From contig JAYRKL010000004.1 of the NCBI GenBank assembly GCA_041905795.1, positions 177,658-241,657 on the forward strand: a DNA stretch of 64,000 nt, read 5' to 3'. A program made the translations under genes and the position numbers. The DNA comes from SHVO01 sp041905795. GTDB lineage: Bacteria; Pseudomonadota; Alphaproteobacteria; Rhodospirillales; Rhodospirillaceae. This document shows positions 48,450 to 56,680 of the stretch, in pieces; position 1 is the stretch's first letter, and each line of letters begins with the position of its first letter. Below the pieces are notes generated by a model. That model did not search any database and was not told the origin of the DNA. It was given only the letters and a program-made list of their open reading frames with translations.

Positions 48450-50459
48450 ATGTTGGGCGTCACGCAATTGGAAGTCTATGCCTTGGCCAACGGCCGCTGG
48501 ACCCTGCACGCCCGCTATCCCGGCCATGACCGCAATGAGGCCATGCGGGACGCCCGGACCACCGAAGCCAGCACCGGCTTTCCGACCAAGATCGTCCGTG
48601 AGACATTCTTCCCCGAGATCAACGATAGCGAACGGATCACCACCTACATTAGCCCGAACGCGAAAAAAGCCGCGAAAGGCCAGCCGACCGGGACGGCACC
48701 GCGACAGCGTCCCGCGGCGGCGCCGAACGCGCGCCCGGCCGCGCAACCGCGCCGCCTCTCCGCCGCCCAGATGATGCTGCGGATGCTGGTGGCGGCGGCG
48801 TTCAGCGTCGTTGCCGCCGCGGTCATGGCCGGCGTCATCAAATACGTGCTCTCGACCTTCGCCGACATCGGCATGGCGGTCTCGCCGGCCGTGAGTTCGA
48901 TGATCATGACCTATTCGTGGGTCGCGATGTTCCTGCTGTTCTTCTTCTCGCTGTTCCGCTCGCGCCTGCCCTTGCAGCGCCTGCTGGCCGACATGTGGCG
49001 CGCCTCCGCCAAGCCCGCCGCGGCCGTCGTCGCCAAGGTCAAGCCGGTGAAGCTCAAGTTGAAACCGAAACACGATCGCGGCGCGACCTCGCCCGAGACC
49101 CTGCGCGCATGGCAGGACCTGCGCATGCGCCGCGGCGATCCGGACATCTTCACCGCGCCCGCCGACATGGCGCCCGACCTGCCGCGGGTGAACCAGGCCG
49201 GCGTCGAGATCGCGAAGCCCGCCCCCCCGCCCGCGGCCGAACGCAAGGCCGACGCCCCGGCCGTCGAGAAAGCCCTGCAGGAAAAGCCCAAAACCACGGA
49301 CAAAGCCGCGGACGAAGCCGCCCGGCAAAAAGCCGCGCAAGACCTTGCCGCGGAAGAAAAAGCCGTCCAGGAGCGCATCGCCAAGGCCAAGGAAAAAGCC
49401 GCGCGCGACAGCCTGGCCGCGGAGAAGGCCGCCGCCGAAAAGGTCGCGCGCGAGCAGACTCCTCTCACCGAAGGGGCCGCTGTTGTTTCAGCTAGCGTGG
49501 TCGCGCCGCCGCCGGTGCTCGACGAGCAGGACGATTTCGCCCATGCGGCCCTCGCCCGGTTCATTAGCGACGTGGTCAAACCCGCCGCGGCGGCGGCCAT
49601 GCGCGACGATCCGGTGGCGCGCCGCGGCATGGCGCTCGCCGTCGCCGGCGCCATCGACGGCATCAAGGCGCGGCCGGAAGCCCTCGGCCTGGATGAGCGC
49701 GCGCTGTTGTCCTGGGGCCTCTGCCGCACCGGCATGAACGAGACCGTGGCCGACCTGTTCCTGCAAAGCCACGACACCTATGTCGGCGAACCCGCCAACC
49801 AGAGCCTGGTGGCCACCGGCCAGGGACTGATGGCCGATCTGATCCCGCTGCACGCGCCGGACCCGGCCGCTTTCGTGACGGCGCTGTCGGCAGCTTTCGC
49901 GGCCTGGCGGACGCCCTTCGGCCAGCCGGGACTGCTGGTCGACACCCCGGAGTCGCAAGTCCCGGCGGAATCGTCCGCCCGGGAGAAAGCCCTGGTGGAC
50001 GTGTTCCTGCTGACCGAGATGCGGCCGCCGCTGCGCCATCAGGACCCGGCACAGGACGATGCGCGCATCGCGGCCCATAACGATCGCGTCAGGGCGGCTC
50101 TCGGCGGCGATGGCGCCGGCACTGGGGCGGGTGGGGGCAAGGAGATCAAACACACCGGCAAAGGCATCTTCGCCCGTTTCAGCGAGGCCGCCGTTGCCCT
50201 GGCCGCCGCCAAAGAGCTGCAGCGGGACCTGGGTCCGGCCATAGCCCTGGCGCTGGTCGGCAACACCGACGCCGGCGAGGACCCGGTGCTCTCCCCTACC
50301 CTGTTCCTGCGGGCCGAGGCCGCGCTGGCCGCCGCCGGCGACGGCCAGGCGGCGGTCGAAGCCCAGGTCATCGGCGAGGATCAACGCATCGGCCCCCCCA
50401 CGGACCTGGTCATCCTGGCCGCCCCGCCGCCGGAAAAAGGCGACGTGACGCCGGTCTAG
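48450..50459 (+). CDS. Membrane protein with degenerate class III cyclase domain (pseudo-cyclase)
   Basis: 669 residues from the ATG at 48450, preceded by AAAGG. Residues 1-60 are a compact domain (LEVYALANGRWTLHARY ... VRETFFPEINDSE) shared with the next gene. Two membrane helices lie near 108-130 and 145-165, then an Ala/Lys/Glu coiled coil (about 240-350) and a helical domain. The last 154 residues align with the cyclase domain of the next gene, including EIKHTGKGIFARF, but the first metal Asp is Glu523 (FLLTEM) and the second is Lys571 (GKG for GDG); the transition-state Arg is also not retained. It should not make cyclic nucleotide. It probably regulates or pairs with the active paralogue. 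Confidence 0.82.
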   Translation: MLGVTQLEVYALANGRWTLHARYPGHDRNEAMRDARTTEASTGFPTKIVRETFFPEINDSERITTYISPNAKKAAKGQPTGTAPRQRPAAAPNARPAAQPRRLSAAQMMLRMLVAAAFSVVAAAVMAGVIKYVLSTFADIGMAVSPAVSSMIMTYSWVAMFLLFFFSLFRSRLPLQRLLADMWRASAKPAAAVVAKVKPVKLKLKPKHDRGATSPETLRAWQDLRMRRGDPDIFTAPADMAPDLPRVNQAGVEIAKPAPPPAAERKADAPAVEKALQEKPKTTDKAADEAARQKAAQDLAAEEKAVQERIAKAKEKAARDSLAAEKAAAEKVAREQTPLTEGAAVVSASVVAPPPVLDEQDDFAHAALARFISDVVKPAAAAAMRDDPVARRGMALAVAGAIDGIKARPEALGLDERALLSWGLCRTGMNETVADLFLQSHDTYVGEPANQSLVATGQGLMADLIPLHAPDPAAFVTALSAAFAAWRTPFGQPGLLVDTPESQVPAESSAREKALVDVFLLTEMRPPLRHQDPAQDDARIAAHNDRVRAALGGDGAGTGAGGGKEIKHTGKGIFARFSEAAVALAAAKELQRDLGPAIALALVGNTDAGEDPVLSPTLFLRAEAALAAAGDGQAAVEAQVIGEDQRIGPPTDLVILAAPPPEKGDVTPV

Positions 50460-50526
50460 TCGCCCTTGGGGTCGCCCTTGGGTTGACGGCGGCGCTGGCC
50501 CTCCCCGCACAACGGCGTTTTAGGCA

Positions 50527-50543
50527 ATAATTTATAAAATTAT
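50527..50543. promoter_or_regulatory. AT-rich dyad upstream of the cyclase gene
   Basis: ATAATTT-ATA-AAATTAT is a perfect 7-bp inverted repeat in an AT-rich patch that stands out from its GC-rich surroundings, about 120 bases before the cyclase ATG. It may be part of a promoter or an operator; I cannot assign -10 and -35 boxes. Confidence 0.45.
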
Positions 50544-50663
50544 CAGCTAATGAGACCTTCGCGGGTGCGAATACTGCATCCGCCGGATCAAGGCGCGTGC
50601 CGGCGAACCGGCTCATACGCATTCGGGAGAAACGCCCAGGCCCCCGTGCCGGGCGGAGCAGAG

Positions 50664-52583
50664 ATGACCGCTCGCGAGAGTTTTGAAGTTTACTTCTTCC
50701 AGAACGGCCGCTGGCAGCTTCACATGAGCTTTGAAGCGGGCCAGCGCGAACGCGCGATTCAGGAAGCCGCGCAGGTCGAGGCCAAGGGCGGCTATCCGTC
50801 CCGCGTGGTCCGCGAAACCATCGATCCCGAGACCAACAAGAGCGACGAAGCCGTTTCCTGGCAGAGCCCCAAGGCCAAGGCCATGCCGGACGCCGACACC
50901 ATGTTCGGCCAGGACAAGGCCAAGCAGAAACCCAAATCCAAACTGAAGCGTCCGCCGCCCGCCCCGGCGCCGCGCCCGGCGCCCCCCGAACCGCGGGCCG
51001 CCCCGGCCGCGCCGCCCAAAGCCAAACCGGTCCAGCGCAAGGCCAAGAAAAAGCGCAGTGGCGGCGGCCTCGTCGGCGCGCTCATGGCGGTCATCACCAG
51101 CGTCGGCATCGCGCTGGTGATCTCGGTCGTGGTCGGCCTCCTGGTGAGCCAGGCGCAGAACTTCGGTTTGCCCCAGGCGCGTCAACCCGAGCAGATCCTG
51201 TTCGGCACCTTCGTGCTGGTGTTCTTCGTGTCGTTCCTCACCAACCTCCATCGCCGCTTCGGCCTGCTGTCGATGCTGCGCGGCTCGCCGCGCCCCCGCC
51301 AAGCGTCGAGCCAGGATCACGTCCGCGCCATGACCGCCAAGTCGAAAGCGCCGACCCAGGACGTCGAGTTCGGCGACGTCGAGATCCAGGACCTGCGCGA
51401 CAAGATCGCCATCGAAGATACGGTCGAGGCCGCGGCCGAGGACTCCCAGGCGGACGACGCCAACGCCCAACCTCAGGATCTCGGCGCCGACCTCGATATG
51501 GGCGCCGAAGTCCACGTCCAGGACGCGTCCACGCCGGAAGCGCAAGAGACGCCGGCCGAGATGGTGCCAGAGAAGGCAGTCGAGAAAGCCGTTGAAAAAC
51601 CGGTCGAGCGCACAGCGGAAAAGACTCCCGAGAAGCCCGCCGCGCCCCAGAAGTCCCCGGCCGAAACCGAAGCGCGCAGCGGGCTTTCCAAGTTCGTCGG
51701 CGAAGTCGGCGGCAACGTCAACATCGCCGGCCTCAATGCCTTCTCGCGGTTCGGCTTGAACCTGTATGTCGCCGGCGCCGGCTCGGTCATCGGCCAGGCC
51801 AAGAAGCTGCCGCGCGACGCGCAGCTCGCGGTGCTCAAAGACAGTCTGGTGCAGGCGGGCAACCCGCCCGACCGCGCCGAGGCGTTCTGCGTGGAACTGC
51901 CGTCCTACGGCAAGAACCCGCGCTACGCCGGCATGATCCAGGCGGGCGTGAAAGCCATGCAGGCGCGCATGGGCGGCAGCGACACCGCCGCGCAGAGCAT
52001 CACCGCCCTGCTCAACGACTGGAACCTGCCGGAGAAGCGCCCGAGCGTACCGTCAGTGATCACCTTCATGTTCACCGACATCGTCGGCTCGACCGAAATG
52101 ACCGCGCGTCTCGGCAATGCCGGCGCCCAGAAAGCCGTGCGCGCCCACAACACCGCGGTGCGCGCCGCCATCCAGGCCAAGAAGGGCCGCGAGGTCAAAC
52201 ACACCGGCGACGGCATCATGGCCACCTTCCCCGACCCGGCCGCGGCGGTCACCGGCGCCATCCAGATCCTGCGCGACATCGCCGCCCACAACGCCGCCAA
52301 TCCCACGCTGCAGGTGCAGGTGCGCATCGGCGTCAACGTCGGCGAGGCGGTCGAGGAGGAGAACGATTTCTTCGGCGCCGCCGTGCAGATGACCGCGCGC
52401 ATCTGTGACAAAGCTTCCAAAGGCAACGTCTGGGCGTCGCAGGCCGTGGTCGACGCCTGCAAAGGTCAACGTCTGGGCTTCATCCCGCGCGGCAAGTTCG
52501 AGATGAAGGGCATCCAGGGCGCCAAGACGCTCTATGAAGCCGGCTGGACCGACTCGCACAAGAACGAGCTGGCGGATCTCTAA
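50664..52583 (+). CDS. Membrane-anchored class III adenylate/guanylate cyclase
   Basis: 639 residues from the ATG at 50664, preceded by GGAGCAGAG. Order: shared N-terminal domain (FEVYFFQNGRWQLHMSF ... VRETIDPETNKSDE), Pro/Lys linker, two membrane helices (about 128-150 and 165-182), an acidic linker with PEKAVEKAVEKPVE repeats, a helical region, and a C-terminal catalytic domain (465-639). Metal ligands are Asp472 (FMFTDIVGSTEM) and Asp516 (KHTGDGIMATF); Arg579 (TARIC) and Lys615 (FEMKGI) fit transition-state and purine roles, but the usual Asn is Gln575. It probably makes cAMP; cGMP cannot be excluded. The paralogue lies just upstream on the same strand. Confidence 0.9.
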   Translation: MTARESFEVYFFQNGRWQLHMSFEAGQRERAIQEAAQVEAKGGYPSRVVRETIDPETNKSDEAVSWQSPKAKAMPDADTMFGQDKAKQKPKSKLKRPPPAPAPRPAPPEPRAAPAAPPKAKPVQRKAKKKRSGGGLVGALMAVITSVGIALVISVVVGLLVSQAQNFGLPQARQPEQILFGTFVLVFFVSFLTNLHRRFGLLSMLRGSPRPRQASSQDHVRAMTAKSKAPTQDVEFGDVEIQDLRDKIAIEDTVEAAAEDSQADDANAQPQDLGADLDMGAEVHVQDASTPEAQETPAEMVPEKAVEKAVEKPVERTAEKTPEKPAAPQKSPAETEARSGLSKFVGEVGGNVNIAGLNAFSRFGLNLYVAGAGSVIGQAKKLPRDAQLAVLKDSLVQAGNPPDRAEAFCVELPSYGKNPRYAGMIQAGVKAMQARMGGSDTAAQSITALLNDWNLPEKRPSVPSVITFMFTDIVGSTEMTARLGNAGAQKAVRAHNTAVRAAIQAKKGREVKHTGDGIMATFPDPAAAVTGAIQILRDIAAHNAANPTLQVQVRIGVNVGEAVEEENDFFGAAVQMTARICDKASKGNVWASQAVVDACKGQRLGFIPRGKFEMKGIQGAKTLYEAGWTDSHKNELADL

Positions 52584-52624
52584 TCCATCTTGTTGAGCGT
52601 GCGGCGCGGCGCTATCTTCGCGCC

Positions 52625-53029
52625 ATGCGCTCCTTGAGAGTCTCCCGCGCGTTCTTCGCTCTCTGGCTCGCCCTCGCGGCCCTCGCCGCCAATGCGTTCG
52701 AGCAGCGCGAGCTGGGCTTCAATGTCATCGCCGCCACCGCCGAAGCCGATTCCCAGGGCGTATCCCACGTCATGCCCGACGGAACGGTCATGGCCGGCAC
52801 GATGGCACATGGTCACGCCGCCGCCGGCCACACCCACAAGGGCCATGCCGATTGCGAGCTGTGCGGTTTCATCGCCGACATGGCGGCGTTCACACTGGCG
52901 TCCGCCGCGATCCTGCCGCAGCCGCCGGAAACCTTCGCCGTATTCACCGCCGCCGCGCCCGACGCGCAGCTCACCGCGGCGCCCTCCCCGCCCTACGCCT
53001 CCCGCGCACCTCCCGCAACGATGATCTGA
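52625..53029 (+). CDS. Small secreted His/Cys-rich protein (DUF2946-like)
   Basis: 134 residues. A signal-like N-terminus (RAFFALWLALAALAANAF) is followed by a metal-binding-looking stretch, MAHGHAAAGHTHKGHADCE with CELCGF, then a second hydrophobic stretch and a Pro-rich end (SPPYASRAPPATMI). The CxxC and the terminal RxPP pattern resemble DUF2946 proteins, which accompany copper genes. It is the first gene of the TonB receptor-SCO-PCu(A)C run and probably binds copper in the periplasm. It starts 41 bases after the cyclase stop. Confidence 0.75.
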   Translation: MRSLRVSRAFFALWLALAALAANAFEQRELGFNVIAATAEADSQGVSHVMPDGTVMAGTMAHGHAAAGHTHKGHADCELCGFIADMAAFTLASAAILPQPPETFAVFTAAAPDAQLTAAPSPPYASRAPPATMI

Positions 53030-53033
53030 AGCC

Positions 53034-53078
53034 GCACGCCGAGGCGTGCACCTTCGCAACCCGCACGCGCAAGCGTGC
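53034..53078 (+). repeat. Two tandem hairpins with identical stems
   Basis: GCACGC/GCGTGC stems occur at 53034-53049 (loop CGAG) and 53063-53078 (loop GCAA). They lie in the 80-base gap between the His/Cys-rich gene and the TonB receptor gene, upstream of the receptor start. They could attenuate or protect the receptor mRNA. Confidence 0.7.
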
Positions 53079-53109
53079 GCCGTCATCATCGTCATCCGTA
53101 GGGAACTCC

Positions 53110-55410
53110 ATGCGCAGCCTTTCGAGGCCGCGTCGCATCGCCGCAAGCGGTGCGCGCGCCGTCATCCTTTCCGTTCTGGCCGCCGCCGGCGCCAAAGCGG
53201 CCGATTCAGCCTCCGCCGACGAGATCGTGGTCATCGGCAGATCCATTTCCGACACCAATATCCTTCCGACCACCACCGCGACCGTGACCGCCGAGACGCT
53301 GGCCAAAACAACCAACATGGTCACCCCCGAGGACGCGGTCCGCTACCTGCCCAATATCCTGGTGCGCCAGCGCCACATCGGCGACACCCAGTCGCCGGTC
53401 ACCACCCGGACGTCGGGTGTCGGCGCTTCGGCGCGCAGCCTGATCTACGTGGACGGGCTCCTGATCTCCGCCCTGATCGGCAACAACAACACCAGCGCTT
53501 CGCCCAAATGGGGGTTGATCTCGCCCGACGCCGTCGAGCGGGTCGACGTGCTGTATGGCCCCTTCGCCGCCGCCTACGCCGGCAACTCCATCGGCGCGGT
53601 GGTGGCCTTCACCACGCGCATGCCCGAAACGTTCGAGGCCTCGGTGCAGGCCCAAGGTGCCTTGCAATGGTTCGCCAAATACGGCGACGACCGCAACTAC
53701 GGCACCTGGCGCGTCGCCGCCAATATCGGTGATCGCCTGGGCGATTTCGCCTTCCGGCTCGGCTACAACCACCTCGACAATGCCGGCCAACCGCTGACCT
53801 ACGCTACCGCCGTGGCTCCGGCCGGGACCAGCGCCGCGGGTACGGCGGTCACCGGCGCCTTCGCCGACGCCAACCGCGCCGGCGCGCGGATCGTTGTCCT
53901 CGGCGCCAACGCCATCGAGCACCAGGTCCAGGACAATCTCTCGGGCCGCGCGACCTACGATTTCAATTCAGGGATCACGGCCGCCTATACCTTCGGCCTG
54001 TTCCTCAACGACAACGATTCCACGGTGAACAGCTATTTGCGCGACGCCGCGCAGAACACGGTCTACACCGGCGCCGTGAATATCGGCGGCCGGGCTTACA
54101 CCATCGCCCCGGCCGCTTTCTCCAACAGTGTCTACCGCCAGCAGGAGGTCCAGCTGGCCCAGGGCCTGTCGGTGGCGTCCGACTTCGGCGGCGCCTTCGA
54201 CGTCGAGATCACCGGCACCGCTTTCGACTACCTCAAGAGCCGGCAGCGCATCCCGAGCGGCGCCCTGCCCGCCGCCTTCACCGCCGCCGCCGGCGCCACC
54301 ACCAACCTGGACGGCACCGGCTGGTACACCCTCGATCTCAAGGGCACATGGCGGCCGGCGGACAGCAATGTCGTCACCCTCGGCGCGCACCAGGACCGCT
54401 TCAAGCTCAAGAACCCGCGCTACGCCCTGACCGATTGGGTGAATGGCGCGGACGGCGCGCGGCTCGCGGGCAACTACGGCAAGACCCGCACCCAGGCGCT
54501 GTGGATTCAAGACCTGTGGAACATCCTGCCGGTGCTGGATGCCACGGTCGGCGGCCGTTACGAACGCTGGAAGGCGTTCGGGGGAGTCAATGTCTCGGCC
54601 GCGCCAGCGCTGAACGTCACCCAGCCCGAGATCGCCCACGAGGCGTTCTCGCCCAAAGCCGTGCTCGCGTTGCGGCCGGCGCCGGGATGGGAGATCAAGG
54701 GATCGGTCGGCCTGGCGTACCGCTTCCCGACCGTGACGGAGCTGTATCAGGCCGTCACCACCGGCACGACTCTCACCGTGCCCAATCCCAACCTCAGGCC
54801 TGAGCGCGCGCTCTCCAGCGAACTCTCGGTCGAGCGCCGCTGGGCCAACGGCAACATCCGCCTGTCGGTGTTCGACGAACGCATCCGCGACACGCTCCTG
54901 TCCCAGTCGGCGCCCTTGCCGGCGGGATCGACGACACTCGCAAGCTATGTGCAGAACGTCGACCGCACCCACGCCACCGGGATCGAGCTGGTGGCGCGCC
55001 AGGACGATATCCTGGTTCCGGGCTTGGGGCTGTCGGGGTGGGTCACTTACGTCAACGCCAAGGTCGACCGGGATCCGGTGTTCCCGGCCGCCGTCGGCAA
55101 GGACATCCCCCAGGTGCCGCACTGGCGCGGCGCGCTGGTGGCGACCTATGAACCAAACCAGACCTGGTCGTTCTCCGCCGCGGCGCGTTACAGCGACAGG
55201 TCTTTCGCCACCCTGGACAACAGCGACTCTTACGCCAATACCTACCAGGGCTTCGGCGCGTATTTTGTCGCCGACGTCCACCTGCGCTATCGCTTCTCGC
55301 CCCACCTCGTCGGCAATATCGGCGTCAACAATCTCAATGACAGGTCGTACTTCCTGTTCCACCCTTTCCCGCAACGCACGCTGGTGGCCGATCTGAAGTA
55401 TACTTATTGA
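53110..55410 (+). CDS. TonB-dependent outer-membrane receptor, probably copper-related
   Basis: 766 residues from the ATG at 53110. A signal peptide ending near AAGAKAAD is followed by a TonB box-like DEIVVIG, a plug domain (NMVTPEDAVRYLPNILVRQR, SLIYVDGLLISALIG, VERVDVLYGPFAAAYAGNSIG) and a 22-strand barrel ending in a C-terminal aromatic strand (LVADLKYTY). The plug is clear; the substrate is inferred from neighbours, all of which handle copper. OprC/NosA-type receptors are the likely relatives. The frame is open upstream to 52852 but only across the previous gene. Confidence 0.92.
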   Translation: MRSLSRPRRIAASGARAVILSVLAAAGAKAADSASADEIVVIGRSISDTNILPTTTATVTAETLAKTTNMVTPEDAVRYLPNILVRQRHIGDTQSPVTTRTSGVGASARSLIYVDGLLISALIGNNNTSASPKWGLISPDAVERVDVLYGPFAAAYAGNSIGAVVAFTTRMPETFEASVQAQGALQWFAKYGDDRNYGTWRVAANIGDRLGDFAFRLGYNHLDNAGQPLTYATAVAPAGTSAAGTAVTGAFADANRAGARIVVLGANAIEHQVQDNLSGRATYDFNSGITAAYTFGLFLNDNDSTVNSYLRDAAQNTVYTGAVNIGGRAYTIAPAAFSNSVYRQQEVQLAQGLSVASDFGGAFDVEITGTAFDYLKSRQRIPSGALPAAFTAAAGATTNLDGTGWYTLDLKGTWRPADSNVVTLGAHQDRFKLKNPRYALTDWVNGADGARLAGNYGKTRTQALWIQDLWNILPVLDATVGGRYERWKAFGGVNVSAAPALNVTQPEIAHEAFSPKAVLALRPAPGWEIKGSVGLAYRFPTVTELYQAVTTGTTLTVPNPNLRPERALSSELSVERRWANGNIRLSVFDERIRDTLLSQSAPLPAGSTTLASYVQNVDRTHATGIELVARQDDILVPGLGLSGWVTYVNAKVDRDPVFPAAVGKDIPQVPHWRGALVATYEPNQTWSFSAAARYSDRSFATLDNSDSYANTYQGFGAYFVADVHLRYRFSPHLVGNIGVNNLNDRSYFLFHPFPQRTLVADLKYTY

Positions 55411-55449
55411 AATGAAGGCATCCGGTTGCAATGAAGAGATCCGGCTGAC

Positions 55450-56034
55450 ATGACAAAACCCGGATCATGGCGGGCCCTGGCGGCGGCGGCGATTTTCGCC
55501 GTCGCCGGCCTGGCCGCCTTTGTCGGCACGCGCGGCCCGCAGGAGCAACCGGACCGCCGGGACTTCGTGCTGCAAGGCACCGACGGCCAGGCGGTGACCT
55601 TGGACTCCTTCAAGGGCAAATGGGTCCTGCTGTTCTTCGGCTTCACCGGCTGCCCGGACATCTGCCCCAACACGCTGCTCAACATCGGCACCGCCTTAGA
55701 CGCCATGGGACCCGCGGCCCAGGATGTGCAGCCGGTGTTCGTCACCATCGATCCGGAGCGGGATACGGCCGCGGCGTTGAAAGAGTATCTCGCCAACTTC
55801 GGCGGTCATGTGGCGGGGTTAACCGGGACCCCGCAGCAGATCGCGCAAGCCGCCGCGCGCTACCAGACTTTCTACAGCAAGCGCGCGACCGACGACGGCT
55901 ACACTATGGATCATTCGACCGCCATCTCCTTGATCTCGCCCGTCGGCGCCTATCTGCGCGCCTTCCGGCCCGATGAGGACCCCGACGACTTCGCCAAGGA
56001 ACTGCTCACCATCATGAAGAAGAGGCCGGCATGA
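55450..56034 (+). CDS. SCO1/SenC family copper chaperone
   Basis: 194 residues. One N-terminal membrane anchor (LAAAAIFAVAGLAAFVG), a thioredoxin-like fold with the copper ligands Cys68 and Cys72 (GCPDICPNTL) and His155 (YTMDHSTAIS). SCO proteins deliver copper to the CuA site of cytochrome c oxidase in the periplasm. It overlaps the next gene by 4 bases and follows the TonB receptor by 39. Confidence 0.95.
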   Translation: MTKPGSWRALAAAAIFAVAGLAAFVGTRGPQEQPDRRDFVLQGTDGQAVTLDSFKGKWVLLFFGFTGCPDICPNTLLNIGTALDAMGPAAQDVQPVFVTIDPERDTAAALKEYLANFGGHVAGLTGTPQQIAQAAARYQTFYSKRATDDGYTMDHSTAISLISPVGAYLRAFRPDEDPDDFAKELLTIMKKRPA

Positions 56035-56450
56035 GATTTTTAATTTTCGCGGGCTTTCTGTTTTCCGCCAGCGCCGCCCACGCCGAGGTAACGGTGGCCG
56101 ATGCCTGGGTGCGGGAAACCATCGGCGCGGGGCGGACCAGCGCGGGCTACGCGCGGATCGTCAATACCGGCCCAGCCGACCGTTTACTCGGCGTTGGCAT
56201 TTCCATTGGCACCGCCGAGGTTCATGAGAGCCGCGAGCAGAACGGCATGATGCGCATGCTGCCGGTGAAGGCTTTGGATATCCCGGCCAAGGGCGAAGCG
56301 GCGCTCAAGCCCGGCGGCTATCACATCATGATCATGAACGCCGCCCTGAAGCGCGGCGAGAGCGTGGAGCTGACTTTCACCTTCGAGAAGGCCGGCAAGA
56401 TCACCGTCCCGGCCAAGATCGCGCCGATCACCGCGACGGCCGCTCCGTAA
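56031..56450 (+). CDS. PCu(A)C-type periplasmic copper chaperone
   Basis: 139 residues with a signal peptide (FLIFAGFLFSASAAHA). The copper motif H-x10-M-x21-H-x-M is exact: His65, Met76, His98, Met100. The family binds Cu(I) and passes it with SCO to the CuA centre of cytochrome oxidase. It overlaps the sco gene (ATGA) and ends one base before the stop of the convergent DUF1192 gene. Confidence 0.95.
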   Translation: MRFLIFAGFLFSASAAHAEVTVADAWVRETIGAGRTSAGYARIVNTGPADRLLGVGISIGTAEVHESREQNGMMRMLPVKALDIPAKGEAALKPGGYHIMIMNAALKRGESVELTFTFEKAGKITVPAKIAPITATAAP

Positions 56451-56630
56451 CTATTTGAAGAATGCGGCGGCGCCGGCGCGGGCCTTGTCCTTATTGGCGA
56501 TGGCGGCTTCGGCGCGGGCGATCTCGGCCTGGAGGTCGGCGATGTACTCCTTGAGGTCGCCGATGGACATGCGGCTCAGGTCCTTGGGCTGTGGCTTCTT
56601 CTTGATGGGGTCGAGATCGTCGGTATCCAT
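56451..56630 (-). CDS. DUF1192 family protein
   Basis: 59 residues, MDTDDLDPIKKKPQPKDLSR at the start and the helical SIGDLKEYIADLQAEIARAE, ending AAAFFK. This short coiled-coil family is common in alphaproteobacteria and typically lies divergent from a quinone oxidoreductase gene, as here. Function unknown. Its stop is directly adjacent to that of the PCu(A)C gene. Confidence 0.9.
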   Translation of the reverse strand: MDTDDLDPIKKKPQPKDLSRMSIGDLKEYIADLQAEIARAEAAIANKDKARAGAAAFFK

Positions 56631-56680
56631 CGCGATACTCCGAGTGGCGGGACCGTCATGAACTTTATAAGCTCCGCTCC

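Noticed and set aside
48450..50459. Pseudo-cyclase substitutions as a sequencing error
   Set aside because: The changes at Glu523, Lys571 and the Arg position are spread out, in frame and in diverged sequence context, which errors would not produce.
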